From Anaeramoeba flamelloides (Eukaryota > Metamonada > Anaeramoebidae), in assembly GCA_027625915.1 (NCBI GenBank), contig JANTQA010000042.1, positions 6,336,001 through 6,400,000 on the forward strand: a DNA stretch of 64,000 nt, given 5' to 3'. Below, one piece after another: positions 24,630-37,017 of the stretch (positions within the stretch are counted from its first letter, which is position 1; each line of letters opens with the position of its first letter). The translations under genes and the position numbers were made by a program. A model generated the notes under the pieces. That model ran no database searches. It was given only the letters and a program-made list of their open reading frames with translations, and was not told the DNA's origin.

Positions 24630-27600
24630 GTGATCAGAAAAAAATAAAAACTCAAAATATTGAAATTGAATTAACAAGTAATAATAATTATAATTTGTAT
24701 TTAGAAAGATTTTTAAAATTATTTAAACCTATTGAAATAAATAAAAATTTAAATAAACAAATTCAGATTTTAAATTTAATTTTAAAAATTGGTTATTCAA
24801 AAAATATTCCAATTCCTAACATCCAAAAAAACCAATTAAAATCATTAATTCGATTATTATTAATAGAGCACAAAGATTTTACTTTCCCACTTTTTTCATT
24901 GTTATTAAAGTCCCTTCAGGATCTATGTAAAAATAATGAAAATAATTTAATTATCTTCCCAGAATTAATTGAAATGTCAAAAGTTTCAACAAAAAAAAGC
25001 TTTAAACAATTGGCCATTTATTTGGAATTTTTAAAATCAACCTTTAAAAAAGAATCAATTGATCATTTTAAAATTTTTTCTTTTTATAATTATGATTTAT
25101 TTTCGTTGTCTTTAATAAAGTGTTTGTTTTATTTACAAAAGAATCAAAATTTAAATAATCAGAATAATAATAATAATAATACTCAAAATAAGAACAATAA
25201 CAATCATCGTTATAATACAAAACCCTTATTTAAAAATATGAAACAATTAAAATTACATTTAATAAGGGAATTATATATTGGGAAATATTGGAAAATTTTA
25301 GATGATTGCTTTTTATATTTTCATAAATTATTTCCAAAGGAAATTAATCAAAAAAATAATAGTCAAATGGATTTGGAAATGCAAACAGGAAATAATGATG
25401 ACGATAATATGGGAAATCAAGTTGATGACGAAAATGAAAATGAAAATAATCGGAATTATATCCGTCAAGTATTTAATACTATTTCAAGAAGAAATTTACA
25501 GAATAATAGCAATCATAATCATGATTTAAATAATGTATTTGGTTTTAATAGAGAAACGCCCTTACAAATAAATAATGGCCATAGCCATAATCAGAACAAC
25601 GAAATTGACTTATTAAATTCTGATTTTAATATGAATAATGGCTCGCCATATATATTTTTACAAAGGCAATTTAATGTAACGAGACCTGAGAATAATAATG
25701 ACCAATCTAGAAGAACAGGTTATGTTAATGTAATTAGAGGTACTGATCATGCGACAATTCAATCCATGATCGTTTCAACAGAAATTGAAGTAATAAATTC
25801 TGATTCCGATTCTGATTCCAATCCTCATTCTCATTCTCATTCTCATTCTAATTCTCATCCTCATACACGCCCACGCAATCACCGCCGTGCTAATTCCCGT
25901 TCAGATATTAATACTAATACTGGTAACGATGACGATTACAACGAAGATCCTTTTCTTAATTTTAGTAATATTTTTAATGAAGAAGATCCCGAAACTGGTG
26001 AAGATGATGACGGAAATTACCCAAATAACATTTATAATAATTTCTTATTAAATAGAAATCAAGAAAGGGAAAATAATAATGAGATGAATCAAGAAGATGG
26101 AAATAAGAATGGAAAGGAAAAAGAAGAACAAGAACAAGAAAAAGAAGAAAATGCGCCGCAACAAGGAGGAGAAGAGCCGGCCTATTATTTAAATCAAGAT
26201 AATCCACCAGTCTTATCAAGCGAAGATTTCGGTTCAGAATCAGAGGATTCCTATTCAGATGAATCAGATGAAGACGAAAATCCACATAACGAAACACAGG
26301 ATGTATTACCCGTGCTAATGACACTTATTAGGCAAGTAATCCAACAAAATGGTGAAACGTCTAATTCAATTTTAAGGAATAGAAATTTAAATGAAAATGT
26401 AAATAATTTACAATTATTTCGCGCACTCGAAGATTTAGAGCCAGATTTAAGAAATAATCAAAGACAAAATATTAATGAAAATATGGAATCTAAATTAAGG
26501 AAAGAAATGGTTATTATTAGAAATAGATTATTATGTTTGACTGAATTCTTTTTTTTGATTAATGTACCACCAAAATATCGACAAAACTTACTTGACAAAC
26601 AAAGAATCAAGCAAAATGAATTGAAAGTGGAAAACAGTAAAAATAATGAAATTGACAAGAAGAAAAATGAAAATGAAAAAGAGAATGAAAATGAAAATCG
26701 AAATGAAAATGAAAATGAAATAGAAATAGAAATTGAAAAAGAAAATAACAATGAAAATGAAAATGAAAATGAAAATGAGAATGAAAATGAAAATGAAAAT
26801 GAAAACGGAATAAAAAAGAAAAAAGAAAAAGAAAAAGAAAATCACATAAATAATATTAATAATAATGATTTTGTTTTATTAAATGAAGAAAAAGCCTTAA
26901 TTGCCAGAAAGGAATTTCAATTTTTTTATAAATTTACTGAAAAGCATAAATTTTTGTTAAACTTTTTAATTAAAAATGATTTATATTTATTAAACAAATC
27001 ATTTTTTGCATTAAGAAATGTCCCAGAAATTATTGAATTTGAAAATAAAAGAAAATGGTTTCGAAAGCAATTAAAAAACTTTTATGAAAAGTTAAACTTG
27101 ACAAATGGATTAGATTTGAGAAGAAGCTTAGATCTGAGAGTTAGAAGAAAATACATTTTAGAGGATGCCTTTTCCCAATTATCACAAAAGTCAAGAAAGG
27201 AGTTATCAAAGCCATTCCGTATAGAATTTCTTGGAGAGGAGGGGTATGATGCCGGTGGCTTAACTCGAGATTTCTATTACACGTTAACGAAAACCATTTT
27301 GAATCCGAATTATGGATTATTTATCGACAACAAGTCCAATGGCGTGTATCACCCCAACAAGCTCTCCTATATCAACATCCACCATTTGGAATATTTCCAG
27401 TTTTATGGCAAAATTATCGGGAAGGCGATTCTGGACCAAGTGGAGCTGGATGCTCATTTTACGCGATCCTTCTACAAGCATCTATTAGGGATCCCATTAA
27501 ATTTGCACGATATGGAGTCGGGAGACCACGAGTATTATCGAAATTTACAATGGCTAACAACAAACAAAGTTACTGAGGACCTTTGCTTAACATTTTCTGC

Positions 27601-28195
27601 GATCCATGAGCATTTCGGGGAAAAGAAGATTGTCGACCTTATTCCTAATGGCAGGAAGACACCCGTCACCGAAAAGAATAAATTTTCGTTTATTAAGCTC
27701 GTATGCGAATTGAAAATGACCAAATCGATCGAAAAGCAAATACAGGCATTTTTGAAGGGATTCTATGAAATGATCCCACCAAACCTTTTGGATATATTCG
27801 ACGAAAACGAATTTGAACTCTTTGTATCTGGCATGCCCGAAATCGATATCGAAGATCTGAAAAAAAATACACAATATGGCAATGGCTACACCAAAAGATC
27901 GAGAGTCATTAAATGGTTTTGGCAAATTATTGAGAATCTGGAAACTGAGCAACAAGCCAAATTCTTGCAATTCGTAACAGGCACTTCACGTGTGCCGCTC
28001 GGTGGCTTCGCCAACCTGAGAGGCGTAGACGGATTCAGATTAATGAAAATTGAAAAGGCTGGATACCAATCAAGATTGCCTACATCGCACACCTGCTTTA
28101 ATCAATTAGACTTGCCTGGATATTCCTCAAAACACATATTAAAACAAAAATTACTATACGCAATTAATGAAACAGAAGGGTTCGGAATGAGATAA
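16889..28195 (+). CDS. giant HUWE1/Tom1-class HECT E3 ubiquitin ligase
   Basis: Three open segments in one frame (16889-17158, to 23203, to 28195) make one gene of about 3,770 codons, close to Tom1/HUWE1 size. The first two parts are helical-repeat-like with Asn, Glu/Lys and Glu/Asn runs, as in the family's N-terminal armadillo-like region. A UBA domain lies at about 21280-21405 (LQTLTEMGFPKTKSLDAIKR). Acidic and His/Ser-rich linkers fall at about 25800-26300. The HECT domain fills about 27200-28192, with the catalytic Cys at 28094-28096 in LPTSHTCFNQLDLP and the family-type end EGFGMR. HECT enzymes take ubiquitin on that Cys and pass it to substrates. The HECT-coding part is clearly more GC-rich than the rest. 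The frame is interrupted by stops at 17156-17158 and at 23201-23245, both next to long A or T runs; no splice acceptor lies near the second break. I treat it as one gene with probable indels in the assembly; the start is the first ATG of the first segment. Confidence 0.92.
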
Positions 28196-28734
28196 GAAAA
28201 ATCATTTCTTCGGTTTTCTTTGCTTTTTCGTTTTTGTTTTTTTCATTTTTATATTCTTATCTATTTTTCTTCTAACTATGATATATATTTTCTTTTTGAT
28301 AAGAATAAATAATTTTTTTCAAAAATATTCTTGTATTTTATATTTATTATTTATCAATTTTTTCTATTTTTCTTACATAATCAAAATACAATTATTATTA
28401 CAACATAACCTATAAATTTTTCATTTTTTTTTTTTTTTTTTTTTTTAATTTTTAATAATTATGATAACAATGATCTTTTTAGTTTGACAAATTATTAATA
28501 TCATTCTTAGAATTTTAATGTATACCCAAAAGTAATTTAAGGTCTATCTGAATTTTATGCTCTGTGACCATTGAAATACAAAGCAGTAAATAGATTAAGG
28601 CCTTTAAAATATAGTGAATTGGGGGAAAGTCAAAATATTGACAATTTTTAGCAATTTAAGATTTTGACTAAAATCATTTATTGATCCAAAAACTTTTTAA
28701 AAAATCCCCAAAGCAAGACAAAAATAAAAAGCTA

Positions 28735-28856
28735 TTTTTTTTGATATTGGGAAAATGTCACTTCACTTTCTTTTCAAATGGGTGGCTACACTCACCACCA
28801 ACTCTAACATACTTCAATATAAAGTGGAGTCACATTTCCCCAATATCATTTTGGAA
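28735..28856. repeat. hairpin with nested inner palindrome
   Basis: GATATTGGGAAAATGTCACT...CACTTT on the left pairs with AAAGTGGAGTCACATTTCCC...AATATC on the right, with few mismatches over 27 bp. The loop contains a second palindrome (GGTGGCTACACTCACCACC). No flanking duplication was recognised. Confidence 0.7.
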
Positions 28857-29241
28857 GTCGAAAATTTTGAGTGAAAAAGTTTGGATTTGGAAAGTAAAGT
28901 TTTTGTGCCTGCCTCAAAAAAACCTAAATTTTACATTTTAACAAGATCTATTAACTCAACATTCTTTTGAGTTCATAATTCGTTCTGTGGGTATAAAAGT
29001 AATAGCCACTGGTAATAAAATTCGAATAATACTTTAGTTAGTCTGTTAAAAAAATTTTTTGAAAAATTTATTACTTTCAAACAAGTAAAGATTATTTATA
29101 ATTGAGTTTTTTTTTTTTTTTTATTTTGAAGCCAGGAAATTAATTTCCTCGTATTAGTTGTTAAATTTTTTTTTATTTAATTGATAAACGAACTGAAAAT
29201 AAAATAAATTTTCGTTTTATTTCTGAAATTAAAAAAAGCTA

Positions 29242-29700
29242 ATGGTTGAGAGAAAAATTTTGGAAACAGAAAAATGGTTGGACAGATTTTTTAATCGGAA
29301 ACATTAGTAAAATCGAAAATCAAATCCTATTGATAAATAGGTGAATTTTAGATAAATCCAGGTTTAAATGTGTTAGAGTTTTATTAATCTGTGGTGTGTG
29401 TATAATACTCTTTGAATTGTTGAGAACTATAGTAGATCAGGCTATTTTAACAAAAATCCAAGTTGTAGTAAAGTTTATTATTAATTCTGAAAATGGTAAT
29501 TTTTAAACTTGCTTTAGAGTATAAGAGATAAGGTTTTAAAAAAGTAGAATTACATTAATCCTAATTCTAATAAGTAGATTATTGTTATTTTCTTTAGTTT
29601 TTTCACAAACGATTGAAATTAGAAATCATTTTCAATAATGTTCAAAATTAAAAATGCTGTCCAACTATTTTTCTCTGTCCAACATTTTTCTCTCAACAGT
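29242..29700. mobile_element. 460 bp MITE, diverged relative of the ATACCGG family
   Basis: The ends are GTTGAGAGAAAAATGTTGGA-type inverted repeats. Each tip contains a tandem duplication of AGAAAAATNGTTGGACAG, clearest on the right arm. The subterminal TTTTTAAT...GAAACATTAGTAAAA block and parts of the interior align with 7067-7555 and 11714-12204, but the outer tips are different. It is non-coding. Confidence 0.78.
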
Positions 29701-29869
29701 CAACACAGTTTTCCAGAATTCAAAAGAATGGAGTAAAATTAACAGTTGAAAAAAATAAAAAAATTAATAATATCAGAGATATTATTCATAAAAAGAATTC
29801 ATCATATATATTATCATTAGTAAGTGATAATAAAATTTGTGATTCTTTAACAAAATTTCTAAAAAAAAG

Positions 29870-30150
29870 TTTAGAAATTAGGGCACACAGGAGAAAAGCA
29901 ATTTTCTCTCTTCAAAAATAAAAAAAAAAAAAAAAAAAAAAAAAATAAAATTAAAAGTTTTAACTCAATTCTTTTAAATTGAAAAAAAAAACCTAAGAAC
30001 TAGACGACACTTGACGGCACTTGCCATTAGGTTTATTTCAAAAAGTAAAAAAAAAAAACACCATTAACTTTTACAAGAATTCAAAAGAATCGGATAAAAT
30101 TAATGATTTTTCTCTTTTCTTTAAAATTCTGGAAAAGCATAGTTAGTTTT
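29870..30150. repeat. composite palindromic repeat, copy 1
   Basis: It contains a short 10 bp-period array at 30001-30023 (GACGACACTT GACGGCACTT), an AGGTTTATTTC block and an inverted pair built on AAGAATTCAAAAGAAT / CTTTAAAATTCTGGAAAA. The same parts recur at 40060, 45035 and 47255. Confidence 0.65.
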
Positions 30151-30868
30151 TTTTTACTTCTTGAATAGAAAAGAAAATTTATTTAATTTTCTATTTATTT
30201 CAATCATTAAATAAAATCTAGGTACCTAATTCATGAGTATTTGTTTATATGGTATTTAGAGCTAATAATTTTGTAAATATTCTTGACATTACCATCCAGA
30301 ACTATTTATTATTGTGTTTTCTCTAAATTGATAAAGATTTACCTTCTAGATAATTTTAAGTTTTCTATCCCCCATTTAATATTTTTTTTTAACTTTTTTT
30401 TGTAGATTAAAATTGTTTTTTTGATAAGTGTTCAAAACGAAGAATTTATAATTTCTTTTTGAGTTTATATCTTCTTTTATAAATCGAAATTCTTACTTGA
30501 TCTATTGTTGCTTCTGTTTTATAAATTACTCTAGTAGAATGTGGATTAATTTTTAAAATTTCGAGTCTTTTTTATTTATCCAAACATCTTTGGAGTCAAA
30601 ATCTTTTTGGGTTAGATTAAAAATTACTAGGTCATAAAATAAGTACTTTATGCATTGCAAAAATTCAGTCCTTTTCTGAGATTTTATTTTTATTAAAAAA
30701 ATCAAAAATTATTTAATTAAATCATAATTCTATAAGATTTCTAAACCCTTTGATTTGAGTACAATCAGAATTTGATTTTTATTTAAATAATATTTATATT
30801 TCGCCAGTATGTTAAAAATTAAATTATAAATTCCAAGTTAAGAGTAGCCAATACTTAAATAAACCTTA

Positions 30869-31068
30869 CGGTCAGTCTCACTTTTAATACACGTACTTTG
30901 TACAAACATTAAGGAACAAAAAAAAATTTTTAAATTAAGGCACTTTTTTTGGAAAATATTTTTACACGAATTAATTTACTAGAAATTTAATTTTGTGCCT
31001 TTATTTATGATTTTTTTGTGACTTGAATTTTGGTTCCAAGTTTGTTTTCTTAAAAGTGAAACTGACTC
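30869..31068. mobile_element. Tc1/mariner-like foldback MITE, copy 4 (old)
   Basis: Same plan as 6032-6227 with TA flanks (30867-30868, 31069-31070), but its arms differ from each other and from the other copies at many positions, so it is the oldest copy in the window. Confidence 0.82.
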
Positions 31069-31372
31069 TATTTCCTCCATTAATTTACCTTTAGCCTCAA
31101 TTAGAAGACTTCAAATTCTTGATGCTATTTTAATTATTTGTTTTAACAGTGTAACATTTTTTAAAAGTCCTTCTTCTGGAAAAAATTGTATTTTTTCAGT
31201 CTAAAAATTCTTATCTCTTATGGAAAAAAAAAAAAAATTCATTTAATACAACCTTGAGAAATTTACTATAATAGATAACTAACATTACAATAAATTCAAA
31301 TTTTTAAAACAGTAAAAATGGTTTAAAGAATTTCAATCTTAAAACACATTCATAAAATTTGGAATAAATTTT

Positions 31373-31535
31373 AAACTTTTTTTTTAGTTAATTGAATTTT
31401 TTATCTATGAGATCCTCTCAAATTTTTTTTTGGTTAATTGTATTTTTTGCTAATGAGATATCTTGAACTTTTTTTTTGATATTCATTATAAATTTTTTTT
31501 TTGTTGTTATTTGAATTTTTTTCATTTGAGGATCC
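31373..31535. repeat. degenerate tandem repeat with a period of about 46 bp
   Basis: Three or more units of the form (A)CTTTTTTTTT-GTTAATTG-ATTTTTT-...TGAGATCCT follow one another with substitutions and length changes. Confidence 0.65.
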
Positions 31536-32241
31536 TATGTGAATTGTTATTGTTCTTTGATATTCACAAACTAAAACTAGCTCAATTTAAACAATACCCT
31601 TTTTTGTGCCAAGTTAAATCTTGAGTATTTAGCAAATCCATAGTAAATGAATAGAGCCTTAAAGATTCAACTCTGATTTACTTTTGTTCTTTTCACAAAT
31701 AGAGTATTGAATTATCTTTGGGTTTCAAAGTTTCAATATCTTGTATCATTCAAAAAAAAATTTTCAGTAATATCCAAAACAATTATAATTTTTTTACAAA
31801 TGGTAAAATGTACCTACTTCCTTAAAAGAACTCAACTTTAACCAAATTTCAATCAATCGAAAAAAATTTTTAGATCTCACGAAAAAGATTATTATGTAAT
31901 AGAAAAAAAAAAACGAAAAAGAACAAAAAATGATAAAAATAGTATCGAAAAATTAAAATTTATTTCCAAATTGAATGAAAGTGTTTTACTATTGTTATTC
32001 TTTTAACTGTGTAAAAAATTTTGGAATTTTATTGTTACTGTTAAGAGTAAAATTAAAGAATCATTGAATCTGTTAATGAGAGAATTTTGAATTGACTAAA
32101 TAAATTTTGAATTTTCGTTTGGATTAATTTGGTTAATGTTGTTTATGTTAGGATTAGATTGATAAAAAATGATGAATTTATGAGAAACATTTTTTATGTT
32201 CGAACCAAATTTGAAAACTCTTGTTTTTTTCAAAAGAAAAG

Positions 32242-33303
32242 TCAATTAAATATATTTTCTTGATCAACCAAATCAATAACACTTTTTACACTTTCGTCAA
32301 GTTGAGACTTTGCGCCTTTTTGGGGTTTTTCTGTAATTCTAAATTCGTAAGGCCCATTTTGAAGGATGTGTTTTTCTTTCGCGTACGAGAACAAACAGCA
32401 GTCGCTAAAATCGAAGGCGTTTAATTCGATGACAAAGGGGATATTTTCTTTATTAAAGGCAAAGTCGACGACATAGTTTTTGAAATCCTTACTTAACGAT
32501 GGTTTAATTTTGTTTTCAAAGAAATCCAGAATCTTTTGGGAGACTTCTTCCTTTTTTTCAACGAGAAGAGGAGATGAAAAGTATTGGAAGTATTGCGAAA
32601 CTGCATTTAAATTGGAGTTATAAACAAAGCCGCGGAATTCCATGTCAACATCAATTTCTTGCCATTCTCGAAAGACAAAGTTTTCGATCACGTCCTGTTC
32701 TTGTTTCAATGCAATATCCAGATCCATATGAATCCTTTTTGAGTGGGTAAGTAAATGGATCGCTTCTTCGGCGTTTCGGACCTTCATGGAGTCCTTCGAG
32801 GTCTGCACAATTGCCATCAATTTTAAGTTTTCATCTGGCTTTGTCAGATTGCTTTTTGATAAAAATTCCTTAAGGTTTGAGATGTACCTTTCTTTGTAGT
32901 CGGGCACAGTATGAACAGAGTCCTTCGGGGATCGTGAACTTAATTTGACAAAAACACCATTTTCCTTTGCGCCTTTCACTTGCAAAATGGTCTTGTTAAT
33001 CTTTTCTTTCATCCCCAGCAGCTTCTCGTGCGTTTCTTCGCTAATAAATCCTTGCTTTTGCACTTCTTGGCACCCTTGGATGATCAGTTCTGCTTCCTCA
33101 TGTGTGATCGGGCAGAGCTTTGTTTGGAATGTGAGGTTTTTTTCCTCAAGCTTGGGCATCCATTTTTCCACATTCACAGCTAAAACCTGTTTTTGGGCTT
33201 CTTTTCTTCCAGAGTCCGTTAATAAATCGCTAATTGGTTTGACTAATTTAGGCTTTTCAACTTTTTTCAGGTTTTGCTTTCTCTTTTGAAGTTCCTCCAA
33301 CAT
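32242..33303 (-). CDS. CDC123/D123-family protein
   Basis: This is an intact 353-residue protein. The family signature appears in order: FVKLSSRSPKDS (about residues 120-131; the D123 'LSSRSPKD' block), a Lys/Glu helix, the region LDIALKQEQDVIENFVFREW, then DVDMEFRGFVYNSNLNAVSQ (strand carrying the conserved EFR), VVDFAFNKE and VIELNAFDFSDCCLFSY (the acidic ELN metal/nucleotide site). D123 proteins have an ATP-grasp fold, and CDC123 promotes assembly of the eIF2 translation factor. The N-terminal 110 residues are longer than in human CDC123 and largely unrecognised, so this may be a CDC123-like paralogue rather than the orthologue. The start is the first Met, about 80 bp from the MITE at 33384. 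Base composition is less AT-biased than its surroundings. Confidence 0.9.
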   Translation of the reverse strand: MLEELQKRKQNLKKVEKPKLVKPISDLLTDSGRKEAQKQVLAVNVEKWMPKLEEKNLTFQTKLCPITHEEAELIIQGCQEVQKQGFISEETHEKLLGMKEKINKTILQVKGAKENGVFVKLSSRSPKDSVHTVPDYKERYISNLKEFLSKSNLTKPDENLKLMAIVQTSKDSMKVRNAEEAIHLLTHSKRIHMDLDIALKQEQDVIENFVFREWQEIDVDMEFRGFVYNSNLNAVSQYFQYFSSPLLVEKKEEVSQKILDFFENKIKPSLSKDFKNYVVDFAFNKENIPFVIELNAFDFSDCCLFSYAKEKHILQNGPYEFRITEKPQKGAKSQLDESVKSVIDLVDQENIFN

Positions 33304-33383
33304 TATAAATAATTTTGAAAAACAGAATGAGAAAAAAATGAATTTTTGGGGTTGTAATTACGATTTTTACTCAAGTGCAAATA

Positions 33384-33724
33384 TGGAATGTTTTAAAAAA
33401 TAGAGTTTTTATAATTTTCAGAGACAAATAAAGAGTTCCATGCATTTATCCAAATTTTGGTAATAATAAACTACCATATTAATAGTCTAATAATGATTTT
33501 AATCAAAAAATCGTTTGGAAAACACCATTCTTTCAATTTTGTAAAAAAAATCATTTTACAAACAAAGTATGGGATTTTATAAAAACAATTTTTTATTGAA
33601 AATCCATTCAAGCCCAAAAAACAAAATGGGGGTTTCTTTTATTATTTCAAAATTGTGGGTAATTGCATGGAACTCTTTATTTGTCTCTGAAAATTGTAAA
33701 AACTCTATTTTTTACAACTTCCGA
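33384..33724. mobile_element. about 340 bp inverted-repeat MITE, copy 2, upstream of the CDC123 gene
   Basis: The arms are about 60 bp: AAAAAATAGAGTTTTTATAA on the left, and the reverse complement of ...TTACAATTTTCAGAGACAAA on the right, ending near TCCATGCA. TA flanks lie at 33382-33383 and 33725-33726. Its near edge is 81 bp from the CDC123 start codon, so it probably forms part of that promoter region. Confidence 0.82.
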
Positions 33725-35329
33725 TATTTACTCCTTTGTTTTAAATCTGATATTAACAATAAATTCAGAATAATCTTAAAAAATCTTGGTTAATTCATTA
33801 TTTATTATGAAAAATCATCAAACCATGATATTTCACATTATCTCGATATTCCTCATTATCACCATAAAATAAAAATCGTGAGAAATAGAAGTATTTTTTT
33901 TTATCTTGATTGTTTCTTTTTGATTTACTTTTTTCCAGTTAAGTAATCTCTTTCATTAGATCTGGAAATTATTTTAGAATTGATGGTTAGAAGGAAAAAG
34001 TTGAGTTTAATTAAATAGTAAAAAAATTATAAAATTAGTTGAAGGTATCCAACAATTTAATTGATCATTAATCCTTCATAGAAATTTCAACACATTTACT
34101 ATTATAATTATTTGTAACTCTTGTTTCTTCATTTTGGAAATAGTTGATTTTTATTTTTTATTTTTATTTATTTTCTTTTATTTGGATAATAAGGATAACA
34201 CACAAAAATGATTACAACTGGGTACCTTAAATCTAAAATAATCTTTGGTTTTTGAAAAATAATAAAAACTATTAAAAAAAGTTACAAGTGAAATTAATGA
34301 AACAAAATTTTTTTAATGTGACTAAAAAAATATCAAAAACTGGAATTTATCCAAAAAATATATCACAAAAAAATTAAAAACTTTTTTCTGAAAACAGAAG
34401 AGTTAAAGAAGATATAGACGAATTGCTGATTAAAATGAGTATAAATGAAATCAATGATATCACTATATGATGTATTTTTTACCAAGAGGAAATGATATTA
34501 TTTCAAGAAAAAAAAAGCTCACATAGAAATAAATTATGTTAACCTACACTTACAGACTCATTGGAATCCAATAACTTGATAGGTTTTTTTAGGAAAAAAT
34601 TTTAATTTCTTTTTTTGTTTTTTCTTTTTTTTTTATTTAATTAGTTTTTATTAAACTCTTCATCTAAGAAAACCACATTAAGTTTTAGATATTTCACGTA
34701 AATCGTATTGGTAGCTTAATTCAATCTTTAATGTCTTAATACACTTTGAATTAGAAAACATACATTTTTTCAATTCAAAATTCTCTTTCTAACAGATTAA
34801 ATCTTTTCAATATTTAACATAGAATATCCAAAAAAAATACAAAAAAATGAGATTTTTTTACTTCCTTTTAAGTATTGCTTTAATAAAATTTAGGGAATGT
34901 AATTTATTCTTCATTACATACATAATTTAATATAAAAAAAAATTAATTACTCGTCTGAAAATAAATAAAAAAAAAAATATTTTTTAAGGTAATTTTCTAC
35001 GGTATTGATATCACCTATAAGTTTTACAATTCATGAAATTTGAAAAAAGATTATCTTATATCACGTGTGACTACTTGTTATTTTAATTCTTATGTTATCG
35101 TTCTTTAACTTGGTATTTATTATCATAGTGGTAAAAAAAGAAATCAAATTTTTTATATCAAAATAAAACGAGAAGAGTTTTAGAATAACTGTATCAAAGG
35201 TCTTTTATAAAAAATTTTTGTTTTTTGGGTTTTTAATTGAAAAATTTATTTCAGTTTTTTCCCAATTACCTAAAAAAAAATAAATAAATTTCTGAAAAGC
35301 AATTTATAAAAACAAACCTAAAAAAAAAA

Positions 35330-35588
35330 TCAATTAAAAGCTTAAAGATATTTTTTTATAAAAAGTCTCCCAATCAATGTATCTGGTACACTTATAATTT
35401 GTATTAGATATCTAAAAAAAAATATAAATTGTCTTTCTTAACAACTAGTAAAATTCATACTAAATCTTTTTCAGTCAAAAAAGTGCCGTTTTATTAGATA
35501 ATTTAAACATATTACCTGAATTTAATCCCATATTCTTCTCAAAATAAATTTTCGATTTTTGTATCTCAATTATTTTTTCTTATTAAGC

Positions 35589-35626
<38 letters not shown>

Positions 35627-36010
35627 CTTACCTTTCTTTTTTCCTTAAAAGTCAATTTAATATAAAAATGTTTGAAAAATCCTAATAAAAATTTATTAAT
35701 AATGGGTTTTTGTAATTTATTTTTAAATTCAATATGTTTAAACATGAAAAATCTTATTGTTAAAAATTTTAATTACCCTCAAGAAATTAAGAATTTTTAC
35801 ACAAGAAATTCAAATTAAACGAACTCAAAATTTTTTTTAAAATATTAATTGTTTTGAAAAGTTAAATTTTAAATAGGTATTTCCATGGTGAATATTAAAT
35901 CTACTTGGAAGTTAATTATTTCTCTTATTTCAAAACAATTGTAGGTTTTTTTAATTCTTAAAAAAAAATTATATTTTTCATTTTTGTTCATTTATTTTAA
36001 GTGAAATGGG
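35330..36010. repeat. dispersed AT-rich long repeat, copy A
   Basis: Patches align with the region at about 50210-51400: TTCTTCTCAAAATAAATTTT occurs in both, as do similar GGTATTTC...GAAGTTAA...CAATTGTAGG blocks later on. It is non-coding and diverged. The boundaries are not fixed. Confidence 0.5.
35592..35621. repeat. 30-base T run
   Basis: An uninterrupted T homopolymer inside the dispersed repeat copy. Confidence 0.97.
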
Positions 36011-37017
36011 GTATAAGTCCAAGATTGATCATACTAAGTTAAAATAACAAGTAGAGATACCAGATACAAGACTATCTCTTTTTTTTCTTTTTTTCCCCGG
36101 TTTCTAATGGGTTGTTAACCTTAAGTACCAAGTAAATATCGCAATATAATTTTTTGAAATTGAAATAATAAATTTATATATTTTAGTAAATTATACTATT
36201 TAAATCTAAAAAACAATTTAAAATATTACTGACATATTTTACAACAACAATAGAAAACGAGGACATTTTTCAATCCTAGTTGTCAAAGAATGTCACACAA
36301 AATCCAATTTAAATAGTTGTGAATTTATATTTTGAATACAACTCAACAAGTTTCAAAAATAGTTTTTTTGTAACTTATTAAAATCTTGAAGATTTTTTTT
36401 ATTTTTTTAATTTTCAAATCTGTTATTTTTACAAAAAGAATCTTTCTCAAATCAGTATTTCATAAGTCTAGAGGGTTACACAATAACTCCAAATTTTATA
36501 TTAAATCAAATTAAATTTATTCTGTAATAAAAGAATGAAAGTTTCTTTCAAATTGAATTAAATATTAGCATTTAGACTTATAAAATAAGATAAGAATAAC
36601 AATTTTTGTATTTTTTTTTGAATTTTATTGTGCTAGGGGAACCCTTTTCAACTTTTTTTTTTTAACAATGAATTTTTGGTTTTTGATATTATGAATTTTT
36701 TTTCCTTATTTTAATTTTTTTAATTATTAGATCATCCAAAATTAAGAAAATTTTTTCAGATATTTTAATATTTGTTGCCTTAGGAATCACAATTAAACAA
36801 CTTCAATTTTTATTTCAACCCACTTCTTGTATCTGGAGTAAATTTACAGTAAGTGATCAGACCATTCATGGATCAACCTGATTTATTCAATATTACTTGA
36901 TATTCTTTTTATAAGAGGCCGAAAAATTATATTGTCAAAATTTCAATTTAGTTAAATAAGATTTTTGAACGGTCATTAAAGTTTAAATGAAATATATTAA
37001 GTTAACATTTCCCTTAA

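Larger units (their letters stand above)
28196..32241. other. 4 kb intergenic region between the HECT ligase and CDC123 genes
   Basis: It holds a hairpin at 28735-28856, MITEs at 29242-29700 and 30869-31068, a composite palindromic repeat at 29870-30150 and a degenerate tandem repeat at 31373-31535. No gene is supported. The 86-codon frame at 28681-28941 simply reads across the hairpin. Confidence 0.6.

Noticed and set aside
17631-27970. Many minus-strand frames inside the HECT ligase
   Set aside because: They arise as antisense of Asn, Glu and Lys runs, and none has a recognisable domain.
16889-28195. Reassigned stop codons (TAA as sense) to explain the in-frame stops
   Set aside because: TAA terminates the same HECT protein exactly at its family end and also ends the H3 variant and MORN proteins, so TAA is a normal stop here.
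28681-28941. 86-codon frame after the HECT gene
   Set aside because: It reads through an inverted repeat; no homology or protein character is independent of the hairpin.
28540-29035. Possible inverted-repeat element bounded by TATACCCA words
   Set aside because: Similarity of the arms fades after about ten bases and could be chance in AT-rich DNA.
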